15,698 nucleotides of DNA from assembly GCA_964580585.1 (NCBI GenBank), contig CAZOKZ010000089.1:1-15698 (forward strand). The letters are read 5' to 3'. The notes under the pieces were generated by a model, which was not told where the DNA came from, did not search any database, and was given only the letters and a program-made list of their open reading frames with translations. Shown here in pieces: positions 1-5,667 of the stretch. Made by a program: the position numbers and the translations under genes. Origin of the DNA: CAZOKZ01 sp964580585 (lineage in GTDB: Bacteria > Sumerlaeota > Sumerlaeia > SLMS01 > JAHLLQ01). Within the stretch, counting starts at the first letter, position 1; each line of letters opens with the position of its first letter.

Positions 1-288
1 TATCTCTTCATCATTTATAAAATACCATTCTATACGAATATCATTCTCCATCTTCATTTTTTCACGAATTATTTCTAACTGTCGAGACGATGTATAATTC
101 TTCGAAGCACGTTTTGCGACATGTCTCGTATTGACATATCCAATGAAATCAAGCTCATCTGAAGAGGCCACTCTTAATTCGACATTAATATTCAATCCTA
201 TAGAGGATAATAATGCCTTAATTCTATCGATGTCAGATAAGTCCAATTTTTCCATAGATAGCAAGTACCGTCTTAAAATTTGACTCAA
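1..288 (-). CDS. Unrecognised protein, partial (C-terminus off the left edge)
   Basis: I do not recognise the family. The frame is open from the window edge to a TAA at 337-339. The first ATG (253-255) has no Shine-Dalgarno site, whereas the TTG at 286-288 has GGAG (297-300) eight bases upstream, so I chose the TTG. About 96 codons are visible, starting MSQILRRYLLSMEKLDLSDI. The N-terminal 40 residues look helical and leucine-rich; a stretch near residues 45-65 with DELDFIGYVN and a basic RHVAKRASKNY segment follows. It overlaps the 3' end of the upstream HEPN-like gene by 56 bases in another frame, so the two are probably translationally coupled and functionally paired. The region is AT-rich compared with the urease genes, consistent with acquired DNA. 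Coding status is fairly likely; function is unknown. Confidence 0.6.
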   Translation of the reverse strand, partial: MSQILRRYLLSMEKLDLSDIDRIKALLSSIGLNINVELRVASSDELDFIGYVNTRHVAKRASKNYTSSRQLEIIREKMKMENDIRIEWYFINDEEI

Positions 289-733
289 CTGATCTTCTCC
301 AATTTGCAGCAGATGTAATAGTACAATGAGAAAGTGTTATTGTCTGTTTATCATTTTCAATTAATACATTGGGCTCATAATCAGCTATCGTCCTGACAAG
401 TCTTGCATTTTCTAAAATTCGACTAAGGTCAGCTAGGGCCACTCGGATATCGTGTTTCATTTTTGCTGATTCATTAGCATCTAAAATTCGACTTTTCTCC
501 TGCTTTTTAATCTCTGTAATAGCCCTGCTCTGAACTTCTTTTCTCAAAGTTATCGGTAGTTCTTTGTGTTTTAGAATAGACCATTTGCTATCAATAAGAC
601 TAAGAGATTCACGTGCAGAGAGAAACGCACTATAGTAGTAGCGGTTAAATGCACTTCGCCCAAACAAATCAAACACGACTTTGTCCTTCTCGGACTCAGC
701 AATTGATTTTAGATGGTCACCGACGATTTGCAT
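233..733 (-). CDS. HEPN-like helical protein (166 aa)
   Basis: A short, mostly helical protein starting at ATG 731-733, with a weak AGG about nine bases upstream. Residues 25-44 contain SAFNRYYYSAFLSARESL, which resembles the R-x-Y-Y-x-A-F-x-A-R helix typical of HEPN-domain proteins (often RNases or toxin-like partners in bacterial conflict systems). I do not see a clean R-x(4-6)-H catalytic motif; the nearest candidate is KHDIR at about residues 93-97, so ribonuclease activity is not supported. The middle (residues 60-110) is charged and likely coiled. It is the first gene of a two-gene minus-strand unit overlapping the next gene by 56 bases, and it sits about 170 bases beyond the 3' end of tRNA-Ala. 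The HEPN assignment is pattern recognition only; an unrelated helical protein is the alternative. Confidence 0.6.
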   Translation of the reverse strand: MQIVGDHLKSIAESEKDKVVFDLFGRSAFNRYYYSAFLSARESLSLIDSKWSILKHKELPITLRKEVQSRAITEIKKQEKSRILDANESAKMKHDIRVALADLSRILENARLVRTIADYEPNVLIENDKQTITLSHCTITSAANWRRSVESNFKTVLAIYGKIGLI

Positions 734-815
734 TAAACGAACCTAACCGATGAAGACTTGGGGACTTATCCGCACCGCTATTCGCCCCCAAACCCCGCCA
801 TGGTTGGCGTGAGCG

Positions 816-833
816 TGACGCGTATATGACGCG
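816..833. repeat. Short direct repeat TGACGCG, two copies 11 bp apart
   Basis: TGACGCG occurs at 816-822 and 827-833 with the starts one helical turn apart, separated by TATA. It lies between the tRNA 3' end and the start of the minus-strand HEPN-like gene (about 85-115 bases upstream of its ATG), so it could be a protein-binding site in that promoter. No clear -35/-10 pair is visible. The rest of 734-901 shows nothing I can support. Confidence 0.3.
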
Positions 834-901
834 AGTTACCCGTTGCGGTCAAGATGCATCATCTATCCGCTCGGGAGATTATTGATTTGTTTAGGGTTGC
901 G

Positions 902-977
902 TGGTGGAGCGAAGGGGGGTCGAACCCCTGACCTCGGCATTGCGAACGCCGCGCTCTACCAACTGAGCTACCGCCCC
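902..977 (-). tRNA. tRNA-Ala (anticodon CGC)
   Basis: The reverse complement folds as a full 76-nt cloverleaf with encoded CCA (902-904). The acceptor stem GGGGCGG pairs with UCGCUCC and includes the G3:U70 wobble that is the alanine identity element. The D arm is GCUC/GAGC, the anticodon stem CGGCG/UGCCG with loop UUCGCAA gives anticodon CGC (reads GCG), the variable loop is AGGUC and the T arm is AGGGG-UUCGACC-CCCCU. The discriminator is A73. The 3' end faces the AT-rich HEPN-like genes; tRNA 3' ends are frequent integration sites, but I found no second copy of the tRNA end within the window. Confidence 0.97.
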
Positions 978-1017
978 ACGCAAGAGAGGAAGGTGTGTGC
1001 CGCAGGGGGGTGCCGGA

Positions 1018-1023
1018 TGTCAA
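1018..1023 (-). promoter_or_regulatory. Possible -35 box for tRNA-Ala
   Basis: A perfect TTGACA on the minus strand lies 41 bases upstream of the tRNA 5' end, a reasonable distance for a tRNA promoter. The expected -10 position (about 994-1000) reads GCACAC/CACACA and matches the consensus poorly, so this is only suggestive. Confidence 0.3.
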
Positions 1024-1041
1024 GCGGGAAGGGGGAAATTT

Positions 1042-1069
1042 AAGGATGAAGGATGTGGGATGAAGGATG
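1042..1069. repeat. Heptad tandem repeat (AAGGATG x4)
   Basis: Four exact 7-base units in a row: AAGGATG, AAGGATG, TGGGATG, AAGGATG. The same repeat type is found in the opposite orientation immediately upstream of ureF (4196-4223). It lies in the non-coding leader before the urease operon. Confidence 0.8.
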
Positions 1070-1455
1070 ATTTTCGAGGAGAGCGGTCAGGGCGTTCGGT
1101 GGCGTTTTTCATGGATATGGTCCACGTAAAGGCCCTGTATTGGCCGTGGAGAGGACGGTGGAAGAGAAGCTTTCGACAGTTTTAGAGAAAATTGGCGAGG
1201 GAAAATCGGAAACTTGGGTGGCCAGGTTGAGTGGAATGGCGGGTGTGACGAAAACTCGCCTTCTTCCAGCTTTTGCTTGTCCCGGAAGCGGTCCATGGGC
1301 TGGCATTGGATTGGCTCAAGGAAGACGCAACACGTGGTTGGCGCGAGATTTCATGGCTCGATGGGGCCATGATGGTTTTTTTTGACCATTCGAGGCGGCG
1401 AGCGGCCGAGTGGTGGCACTTTTTATCCGATGACGCGGAAAGGAGCGTGCGCGAG
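1070..1455. other. Gene-free leader upstream of ureA
   Basis: I see no recognisable gene here. The frame of ureA is open back to a TGA at 1246-1248 and would encode about 69 extra residues, but UreA proteins begin at the M-x-L-T-P-R-E motif, a good ribosome-binding site lies just before that ATG, and the upstream peptide matches nothing I know. No convincing sigma-70 promoter was found: TTGACC at 1382-1387 lacks a -10 partner. The urease promoter probably lies in this stretch, but I cannot place it. Confidence 0.5.
1441..1445 (+). promoter_or_regulatory. Ribosome-binding site of ureA
   Basis: AGGAG ten bases upstream of the ATG at 1456. It decides the start: the longer open frame (from 1249) is rejected in favour of this 100-residue form. 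Confidence 0.75.
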
Positions 1456-1758
1456 ATGCATCTGACACCGAGGGAGCAGGAGCGGCTGTTGCTGTCGTAT
1501 GCGGGCGAGGTGGCTCGGCGGCGGTTGGAACGCGGCGTGAAGCTGAATTACCCGGAGGCGGTGGCGTTGATCGCGTCGCAAATCATGGAGTGGGCGCGCG
1601 ACGGGCGGTCGGTGGCCGATTGCATGAACGATGGACGGACGTTGCTGAGCCGCGCCGACGTGATGGAGGGCATCGCGGAAATGGTGCACGAGGTGCAGGT
1701 GGAAGCAACGTTCCCCGACGGCACGAAGCTGGTAACGGTGCACGACCCGATCGGGTGA
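1456..1758 (+). CDS. ureA: Urease subunit gamma
   Basis: This is the small gamma subunit of urease, the nickel enzyme that hydrolyses urea to ammonia and carbamate in the cytoplasm. The protein is 100 residues, the usual length for a separate UreA, and starts with MHLTPREQERLLL, the conserved N-terminus of the family. Residues 20-40 (RRLERGVKLNYPEAVALI) and the segments with GRSVADCMNDGRTLL and DVMEGIAEMVHEVQVEATFPDGTKLVTVHDPI are all characteristic. ureA and ureB are separate genes, as in Klebsiella or Mycobacterium, not fused as in Helicobacter. ureB starts 23 bases after the stop. The start is set by AGGAG at 1441-1445. Assignment is secure. Confidence 0.97.
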   Translation: MHLTPREQERLLLSYAGEVARRRLERGVKLNYPEAVALIASQIMEWARDGRSVADCMNDGRTLLSRADVMEGIAEMVHEVQVEATFPDGTKLVTVHDPIG

Positions 1759-1781
1759 CAATCCAAACGCGAGGCGAGACG

Positions 1782-2090
1782 ATGATTCCAGGCGAACGTT
1801 TTTTGAGCGCGGAGCCAATCGAGGCAAATGCAGGCCGCGCAATCGCAACGGTGGTTGTCGCCAACCGCGGCGACCGTCCGATTCAGGTGGGCAGCCATTG
1901 TCATTTTTTCGAGGTGAACGAGGCGCTGGATTTCGACCGCGCGGCGGCTCGCGGCATGCGGCTGAACATCCCGGCGGGGCTGGCGGTGCGGTTCGAACCG
2001 GGCGACGAACGCACGGTGGAACTGGTCGCGTTGGCCGGCACGCGCGAGGTGTATGGGCTGAATGGCAAAGTGCAGGGGAAGCTGGATTAA
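1782..2090 (+). CDS. ureB: Urease subunit beta
   Basis: The beta subunit forms the urease core with UreA and UreC. The protein is 102 residues, typical for a separate UreB. It begins MIPGERFLSAEPIEANAGR and contains the hallmark segments GDRPIQVGSHCHFFEVN (about residues 31-47), ALDFDRAAARGMRLNIPAG (48-66), AVRFEPG and GTREVYGLNGKVQGKLD near the C-terminus. GAGG at 1771-1774 lies seven bases before the ATG. The gene is followed by a 220-base gap that holds a long inverted repeat before ureC, an unusually wide gap for urease structural genes. Assignment is secure. Confidence 0.97.
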   Translation: MIPGERFLSAEPIEANAGRAIATVVVANRGDRPIQVGSHCHFFEVNEALDFDRAAARGMRLNIPAGLAVRFEPGDERTVELVALAGTREVYGLNGKVQGKLD

Positions 2091-2095
2091 AAGCT

Positions 2096-2287
2096 TACCA
2101 CGAAGGCACGAAGACACAAAGGAACACGAAGAAAAACCGCTAAGTTGCAAAGACGCTAAGGAGAGCAAAGTTTAGTTTAAATCATCTTATGAGGATTATT
2201 TCCATATCGGTATCGGTTAATATGTTCAAACCTTGCGTGAATTATTATATACTTTGTGTTCCTTCGTGTCTTTGTGCCTTCGAGGTA
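2096..2287. repeat. 36-bp inverted repeat between ureB and ureC (arms 2096-2131 and 2252-2287)
   Basis: The left arm and the reverse complement of the right arm agree at 32 of 36 positions; two of the four differences would be G-U pairs in RNA. The arms consist of ACGAAGGC/ACGAAGAC/ACAAAGGA-like units with an 8-base period. The enclosed 120 bases hold a related GCAAAGACGCTAAGGAGAGCAAAG stretch and AT-rich sequence. The right arm ends nine bases before the ureC AAGGA site (2296-2300), so a hairpin in the mRNA could affect ureC translation or stability. I see no clear target-site duplication, so a mobile origin is not shown. Confidence 0.85.
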
Positions 2288-2310
2288 AAAAAATTAAGGA
2301 TGACCCACTC

Positions 2311-4047
2311 ATGACTCTGAATATTCCGCGCGATCAATACGCCGATCTTTATGGCCCGACGACGGGCGACAAGGTGCGCCTCGCCGATACCGAGTTGATT
2401 ATTGAGGTCGAACGCGATTTGATCGCTGAAGCGGGCGGGCGCGGCGACGAAGTCGTGTTCGGCGGCGGCAAGGTGATCCGCGACGGTATGGGTCAATCGC
2501 CCGCGGCAATTCGCGACGGCGGCAAAGCGCTCGACCTGGTGATTACGAACGCGTTGGTGCTCGATTGGTGGGGCATCGTGAAAGCCGACGTGGGCATTCG
2601 CGACGGGCGCATCGTGGCGCTCGGAAAAGCGGGCAATCCGCAAATCATGTCGGGCGTGCATCCCGATTTAATCATCGGTGCGGAAACGGAAGTTCTTGCG
2701 GGCGAAGGCAAAATCCTGACGGCAGGCGCCATTGATTCGCACATTCATTTCATTTGTCCGCAGCAAGCCGATCACGCCATCGCGGGCGGTATCACAACGA
2801 TGATCGGCGGCGGCACGGGACCCGCCACGGGCACGAACGCCACGACGTGCACACCGGGCGCATGGAACATTCAACGCATGATCGCGGGCACAGCATCGTG
2901 GCCTATCAATGTTGGTTTTCTCGGCAAAGGCAACGCGGCGTTACCAGCTCCTTCCATCGCGCAACTCAAAGCCGGCGCGTGTGGGCTGAAGCTGCACGAG
3001 GACTGGGCCACCACGCCCGCGAATATCGACGTGGCGCTCGGCGTGGCCGACGATTATGACGTGCAAATCGCCATCCACACCGACACGTTGAACGAATGCG
3101 GTTTCGTCGAAGATACGATCCGCGCGTTCAAGGGACGGACCATCCACACGTACCACAGCGAAGGCGCGGGCGGCGGCCACGCGCCCGATATTTTGCGCGT
3201 GTGCGGCGAAGCGAACGTGATTCCGTCTTCCACAAATCCCACGCGGCCCTACACGGTGAACACGATCGACGAACACCTCGACATGTTGATGGTTTGTCAC
3301 CACCTGAATCCATCCGTCCCCGAAGACGTGGCCTTCGCCGATTCGCGCATTCGCAAGGAAACCATCGCCGCCGAAGACATCCTGCACGATCTTGGCGCGA
3401 TCAGCATTATTGCCTCCGATTCGCAGGCCATGGGGCGCATCGGCGAAGTCGTAACGCGCACATGGCAAACCGCGCACAAGATGAAAGTCCAGCGTGGACG
3501 GAGCAACATCGAGCAGGGCGACAACGATAATGTGCGCGCAAAACGTTACGTGGCAAAATACGCGATTAATCCCGCCATTGCGCACGGATTGGGACATGTT
3601 ATTGGTTCGGTCGAAGCAGGCAAACTCGCCGATCTCGTTCTTTGGTCGCCCGCGTTTTTTGGCGTCAAACCCGAGCTTGTCATCAAAGGCGGTTTCATCG
3701 CTTGGGCCGCGATGGGCGACCCGAACGCGTCGATTCCTACGCCACAGCCCAGCATTTATCGCCCGATGTTTGGCGGATTTGGCACGGCGCCGGGTAAAAT
3801 TTCATTCACTGCGGTTTCGCAAGCGGCATACAATCACGCAGCAGGGCTTGCGTCGTTCCTCGGGGGACGGAGCATCGAAGCCGTCGCCGGTTGCCGCAAC
3901 ATTGGCAAGCGCGAAATGAAAAACAACGACGCGCTGCCGAAAATCGAAGTCAACCCCGAGACCTACGAAGTGCGCGCCGACGGCGAACTGCTCACCTGCG
4001 AACCCGCCACCGTGTTGCCCATGGCACAACGCTACTTCATGTTCTAA
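2311..4047 (+). CDS. ureC: Urease subunit alpha (catalytic)
   Basis: The catalytic alpha subunit binds two nickel ions and hydrolyses urea. It has 578 residues, slightly longer than the usual 567-572. All active-site residues are present at a constant +10 offset from the Klebsiella numbering: H144 and H146 (IDSHIHFICPQ), the lysine to be carbamylated K227 (GLKLHEDW), H256 (IHTDTLNE), H282 (YHSEGAGGGHAPD), flap C329-H330 (MVCHH) and D370 (IASDSQAMGR). The start is the ATG at 2311 with AAGGA at 2296-2300; the frame is open upstream to 2233, but that extension translates the repeat arm and is not credible. It should be activated by the UreF/UreG/UreD genes downstream. One GGGACGGAG copy lies at 3864-3872 (encoding GGRS) and a GGACGGAG at 3496-3503. 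Confidence 0.98.
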   Translation: MTLNIPRDQYADLYGPTTGDKVRLADTELIIEVERDLIAEAGGRGDEVVFGGGKVIRDGMGQSPAAIRDGGKALDLVITNALVLDWWGIVKADVGIRDGRIVALGKAGNPQIMSGVHPDLIIGAETEVLAGEGKILTAGAIDSHIHFICPQQADHAIAGGITTMIGGGTGPATGTNATTCTPGAWNIQRMIAGTASWPINVGFLGKGNAALPAPSIAQLKAGACGLKLHEDWATTPANIDVALGVADDYDVQIAIHTDTLNECGFVEDTIRAFKGRTIHTYHSEGAGGGHAPDILRVCGEANVIPSSTNPTRPYTVNTIDEHLDMLMVCHHLNPSVPEDVAFADSRIRKETIAAEDILHDLGAISIIASDSQAMGRIGEVVTRTWQTAHKMKVQRGRSNIEQGDNDNVRAKRYVAKYAINPAIAHGLGHVIGSVEAGKLADLVLWSPAFFGVKPELVIKGGFIAWAAMGDPNASIPTPQPSIYRPMFGGFGTAPGKISFTAVSQAAYNHAAGLASFLGGRSIEAVAGCRNIGKREMKNNDALPKIEVNPETYEVRADGELLTCEPATVLPMAQRYFMF

Positions 4048-4224
4048 CGAACAAACACAAACAGTAAACATTGCGGAAATGAAGCGAATCGAACATGTTA
4101 AATCTCTTTGAAAACCACCGGCCCCATAGGAGCTTCCCAACCACTCATCGCACACTCTATTTTATTTTGCCCTTTGCTTTTTGCCTTTCATTCCTCCTTC
4201 ATCCCTCATCCTTTATCCTTTAAA
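4048..4224. repeat. Heptad repeats upstream of ureF (4165-4223)
   Basis: The gap between ureC and ureF ends in 7-base units: TTTTGCC (4165-4171), CTTTGCT, TTTTGCC (4179-4185), TTTCATT, then after three bases CCTTCAT (4196-4202), CCCTCAT, CCTTTAT, CCTTTAA (4217-4223). The last four units are the reverse complement type of the AAGGATG array at 1042-1069. The run abuts the ureF ATG and is pyrimidine-rich, so ureF has no Shine-Dalgarno site. 4048-4164 shows nothing I can support. Confidence 0.75.
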
Positions 4225-4923
4225 ATGTCTCCGTCCCCGTCACACCAATGGCTCTCATTGCTTTGGAGCGATTCACAATTTCCCGCCGGTGGCGCATCGC
4301 ACTCCGGTGGCCTCGAAGGCGCCGTGCAAAGCGGTTACTTGCGAGGGACGGAGGATCTTCGTGCATGGGTCGAAGACTATTTGCGCGATGTATTTGGCCC
4401 AAGCGACCTGGCCGCGTGTGTGCTCGCCCACCGCGTCGCATCGAGTGACGACCGCGCAAAGTTATTCGCTATTGACGAACGCTTAAACGCCTTGAAAATC
4501 GCGCGCGAAGAACGCCAAGCGTCGGCCATGATGGGCCAGCGACGATTAAAAGTTTTGCGCGACGCATTCGACGACAACCGCCTCAATGAACTTTGGGATG
4601 CTGTGCAAATTAACGAATGGAATGCGCACGCCGCGTGCGTTTGGGGCGTTGCCGGAATCGTGGGCGGCATCGGAGAAGCCGACGCCGCGCGCAGTCTTGC
4701 CTACGGTGCGTTGATCGGTATCGCATCGGCGGGAATTCGCCTTCGGCTTTACGGGCAACAAGCCACACAACGCCTATTGCTCGATGTTGCGCCTACTGTT
4801 GAACACGCTATTGAGCGTGCACAACGTGTACGAGGGACGGAGGAACTTGCCAGTCATGGCCCGCGCCTCGAACTGGCACAAATGCATCACGAACGCGCCC
4901 GCGTGCGCTTATTCATGTCGTAA
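4225..4923 (+). CDS. ureF: Urease accessory protein UreF
   Basis: UreF bridges UreD and UreG in the complex that inserts nickel into the urease apoenzyme; it acts as a gate or checkpoint for UreG GTPase activity. The protein is 232 residues, all-helical in the family. Recognisable parts are WLSLLWSDSQFPAGGASHSGGLE (residues 9-31, the family SDSxxPxGxFxxSxGLE motif), AWVEDYLRD (about 47-55) and the C-terminal half with EWNAHAACVWGV and AYGALIGIASAGIRL. The ATG at 4225 was preferred to the longer frame from 4108, whose extra peptide is translated repeat. No ribosome-binding site precedes it. CTCCGTCCC lies at codons 2-5 and GGGACGGAG encodes GTE at residues 41-43 and 204-206. Its stop is 18 bases before ureG. 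Confidence 0.95.
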   Translation: MSPSPSHQWLSLLWSDSQFPAGGASHSGGLEGAVQSGYLRGTEDLRAWVEDYLRDVFGPSDLAACVLAHRVASSDDRAKLFAIDERLNALKIAREERQASAMMGQRRLKVLRDAFDDNRLNELWDAVQINEWNAHAACVWGVAGIVGGIGEADAARSLAYGALIGIASAGIRLRLYGQQATQRLLLDVAPTVEHAIERAQRVRGTEELASHGPRLELAQMHHERARVRLFMS

Positions 4924-4941
4924 AATAAGGAGATTCGCCTC

Positions 4942-5667
4942 ATGACAACCAACTCCGTCCCCGTGCGCATCGGCGTCGGCGGGCCCGTCGGCTCGGGAAA
5001 AACCGCGCTCGTCGATTTGCTGTGCAAACGCCTGCGCGACCGTTACTCCGTCGCCGTTATCACGAACGACATCTTCACCAAGGAAGACGCCGAATTTCTG
5101 ATTCGCGCCGGATCGCTGCCCGCCGAACGCATTCGCGCGGTCGAAACTGGCGGCTGCCCGCATTCCGCCGTGCGCGAAGACGCGTCGATGAATTTACATG
5201 CGATGGACGAACTTTGTCGCACATTTCCCGACCTCGAAGTGCTGTTGCTCGAAAGCGGCGGCGACAACCTTGCCGCAACGTTCAGTCCTGAAGTCGTGGA
5301 TTTGTTTTTGTATATTATCGACGTGGCCGAAGGCGACAAAATCCCACGCAAAGGTGGCCCGGCTATCTGTCTCAGCGACCTCCTGCTCATTAACAAAATC
5401 GACCTCGCACCGTTGGTTGGAGCGTCGCTCGAAGTGATGGATCGCGATTCGAAAAAGCAACGCCAAGACCGTCCCTTTATCTTTACCAACATGAAAACCG
5501 GCGAGGGAATGGACGAAGTGATTTCGTGGCTCGACGACGCCATCGCCCGCGTCAATCGCGGCGAACGCAATACCGAAGGATGGGATGGCGACTACGTGCA
5601 TCACCATCACCACCATCATCATGACCACGATCATGATCACGACCACACGCACCATCATCAACACTAA
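4942..5667 (+). CDS. ureG: Urease accessory GTPase UreG with C-terminal His-rich tail
   Basis: UreG is the SIMIBI-class GTPase that delivers nickel to urease. The 241-residue protein has the P-loop GPVGSGKT (14-21), the nickel-binding Cys-Pro-His motif at 72-74 (GGCPHSAVRED), ESGGDNLAATFSP (104-116) and the guanine-specificity motif NKID (151-154). The core ends near residue 205. Residues 220-241 are a tail of 16 His, 4 Asp, 1 Thr and 1 Gln, starting with eight consecutive His. Known His-rich UreG proteins usually carry such a stretch at the N-terminus, and a His-rich C-terminus is typical of UreE, which is missing here. AAGGAG at 4927-4932 lies nine bases before the ATG. The stop overlaps the ureD start by one base. 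Confidence 0.98.
   Translation: MTTNSVPVRIGVGGPVGSGKTALVDLLCKRLRDRYSVAVITNDIFTKEDAEFLIRAGSLPAERIRAVETGGCPHSAVREDASMNLHAMDELCRTFPDLEVLLLESGGDNLAATFSPEVVDLFLYIIDVAEGDKIPRKGGPAICLSDLLLINKIDLAPLVGASLEVMDRDSKKQRQDRPFIFTNMKTGEGMDEVISWLDDAIARVNRGERNTEGWDGDYVHHHHHHHHDHDHDHDHTHHHQH

Noticed and set aside
734..901. Attachment-site copy of the tRNA 3' end
   Set aside because: No repeat of the tRNA end was found in this gap or in the rest of the window.
843..1043. Plus-strand open frame across the tRNA
   Set aside because: It reads through the antisense strand of a clear tRNA gene.
1042..1069. CRISPR-like array
   Set aside because: Units of seven bases without spacers are simple tandem repeats.
1249..1455. 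In-frame extension of ureA by about 69 residues
   Set aside because: UreA starts at the conserved MxLTPRE, has a good ribosome-binding site there, and the upstream peptide matches no known family.
1548..2168. Long minus-strand open frame opposite ureA/ureB
   Set aside because: Shadow of GC-rich urease genes; one end is translated repeat and no domain is recognisable.
2233..2310. N-terminal extension of UreC
   Set aside because: It translates the repeat arm; the ATG at 2311 with AAGGA fits the family start.
2941..3597. 218-codon minus-strand open frame opposite ureC
   Set aside because: Antisense shadow of a certain gene with strong codon bias.
4108..4224. N-terminal extension of UreF with a hydrophobic, signal-like stretch
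   Set aside because: The peptide is the translation of pyrimidine heptad repeats and UreF is cytoplasmic.
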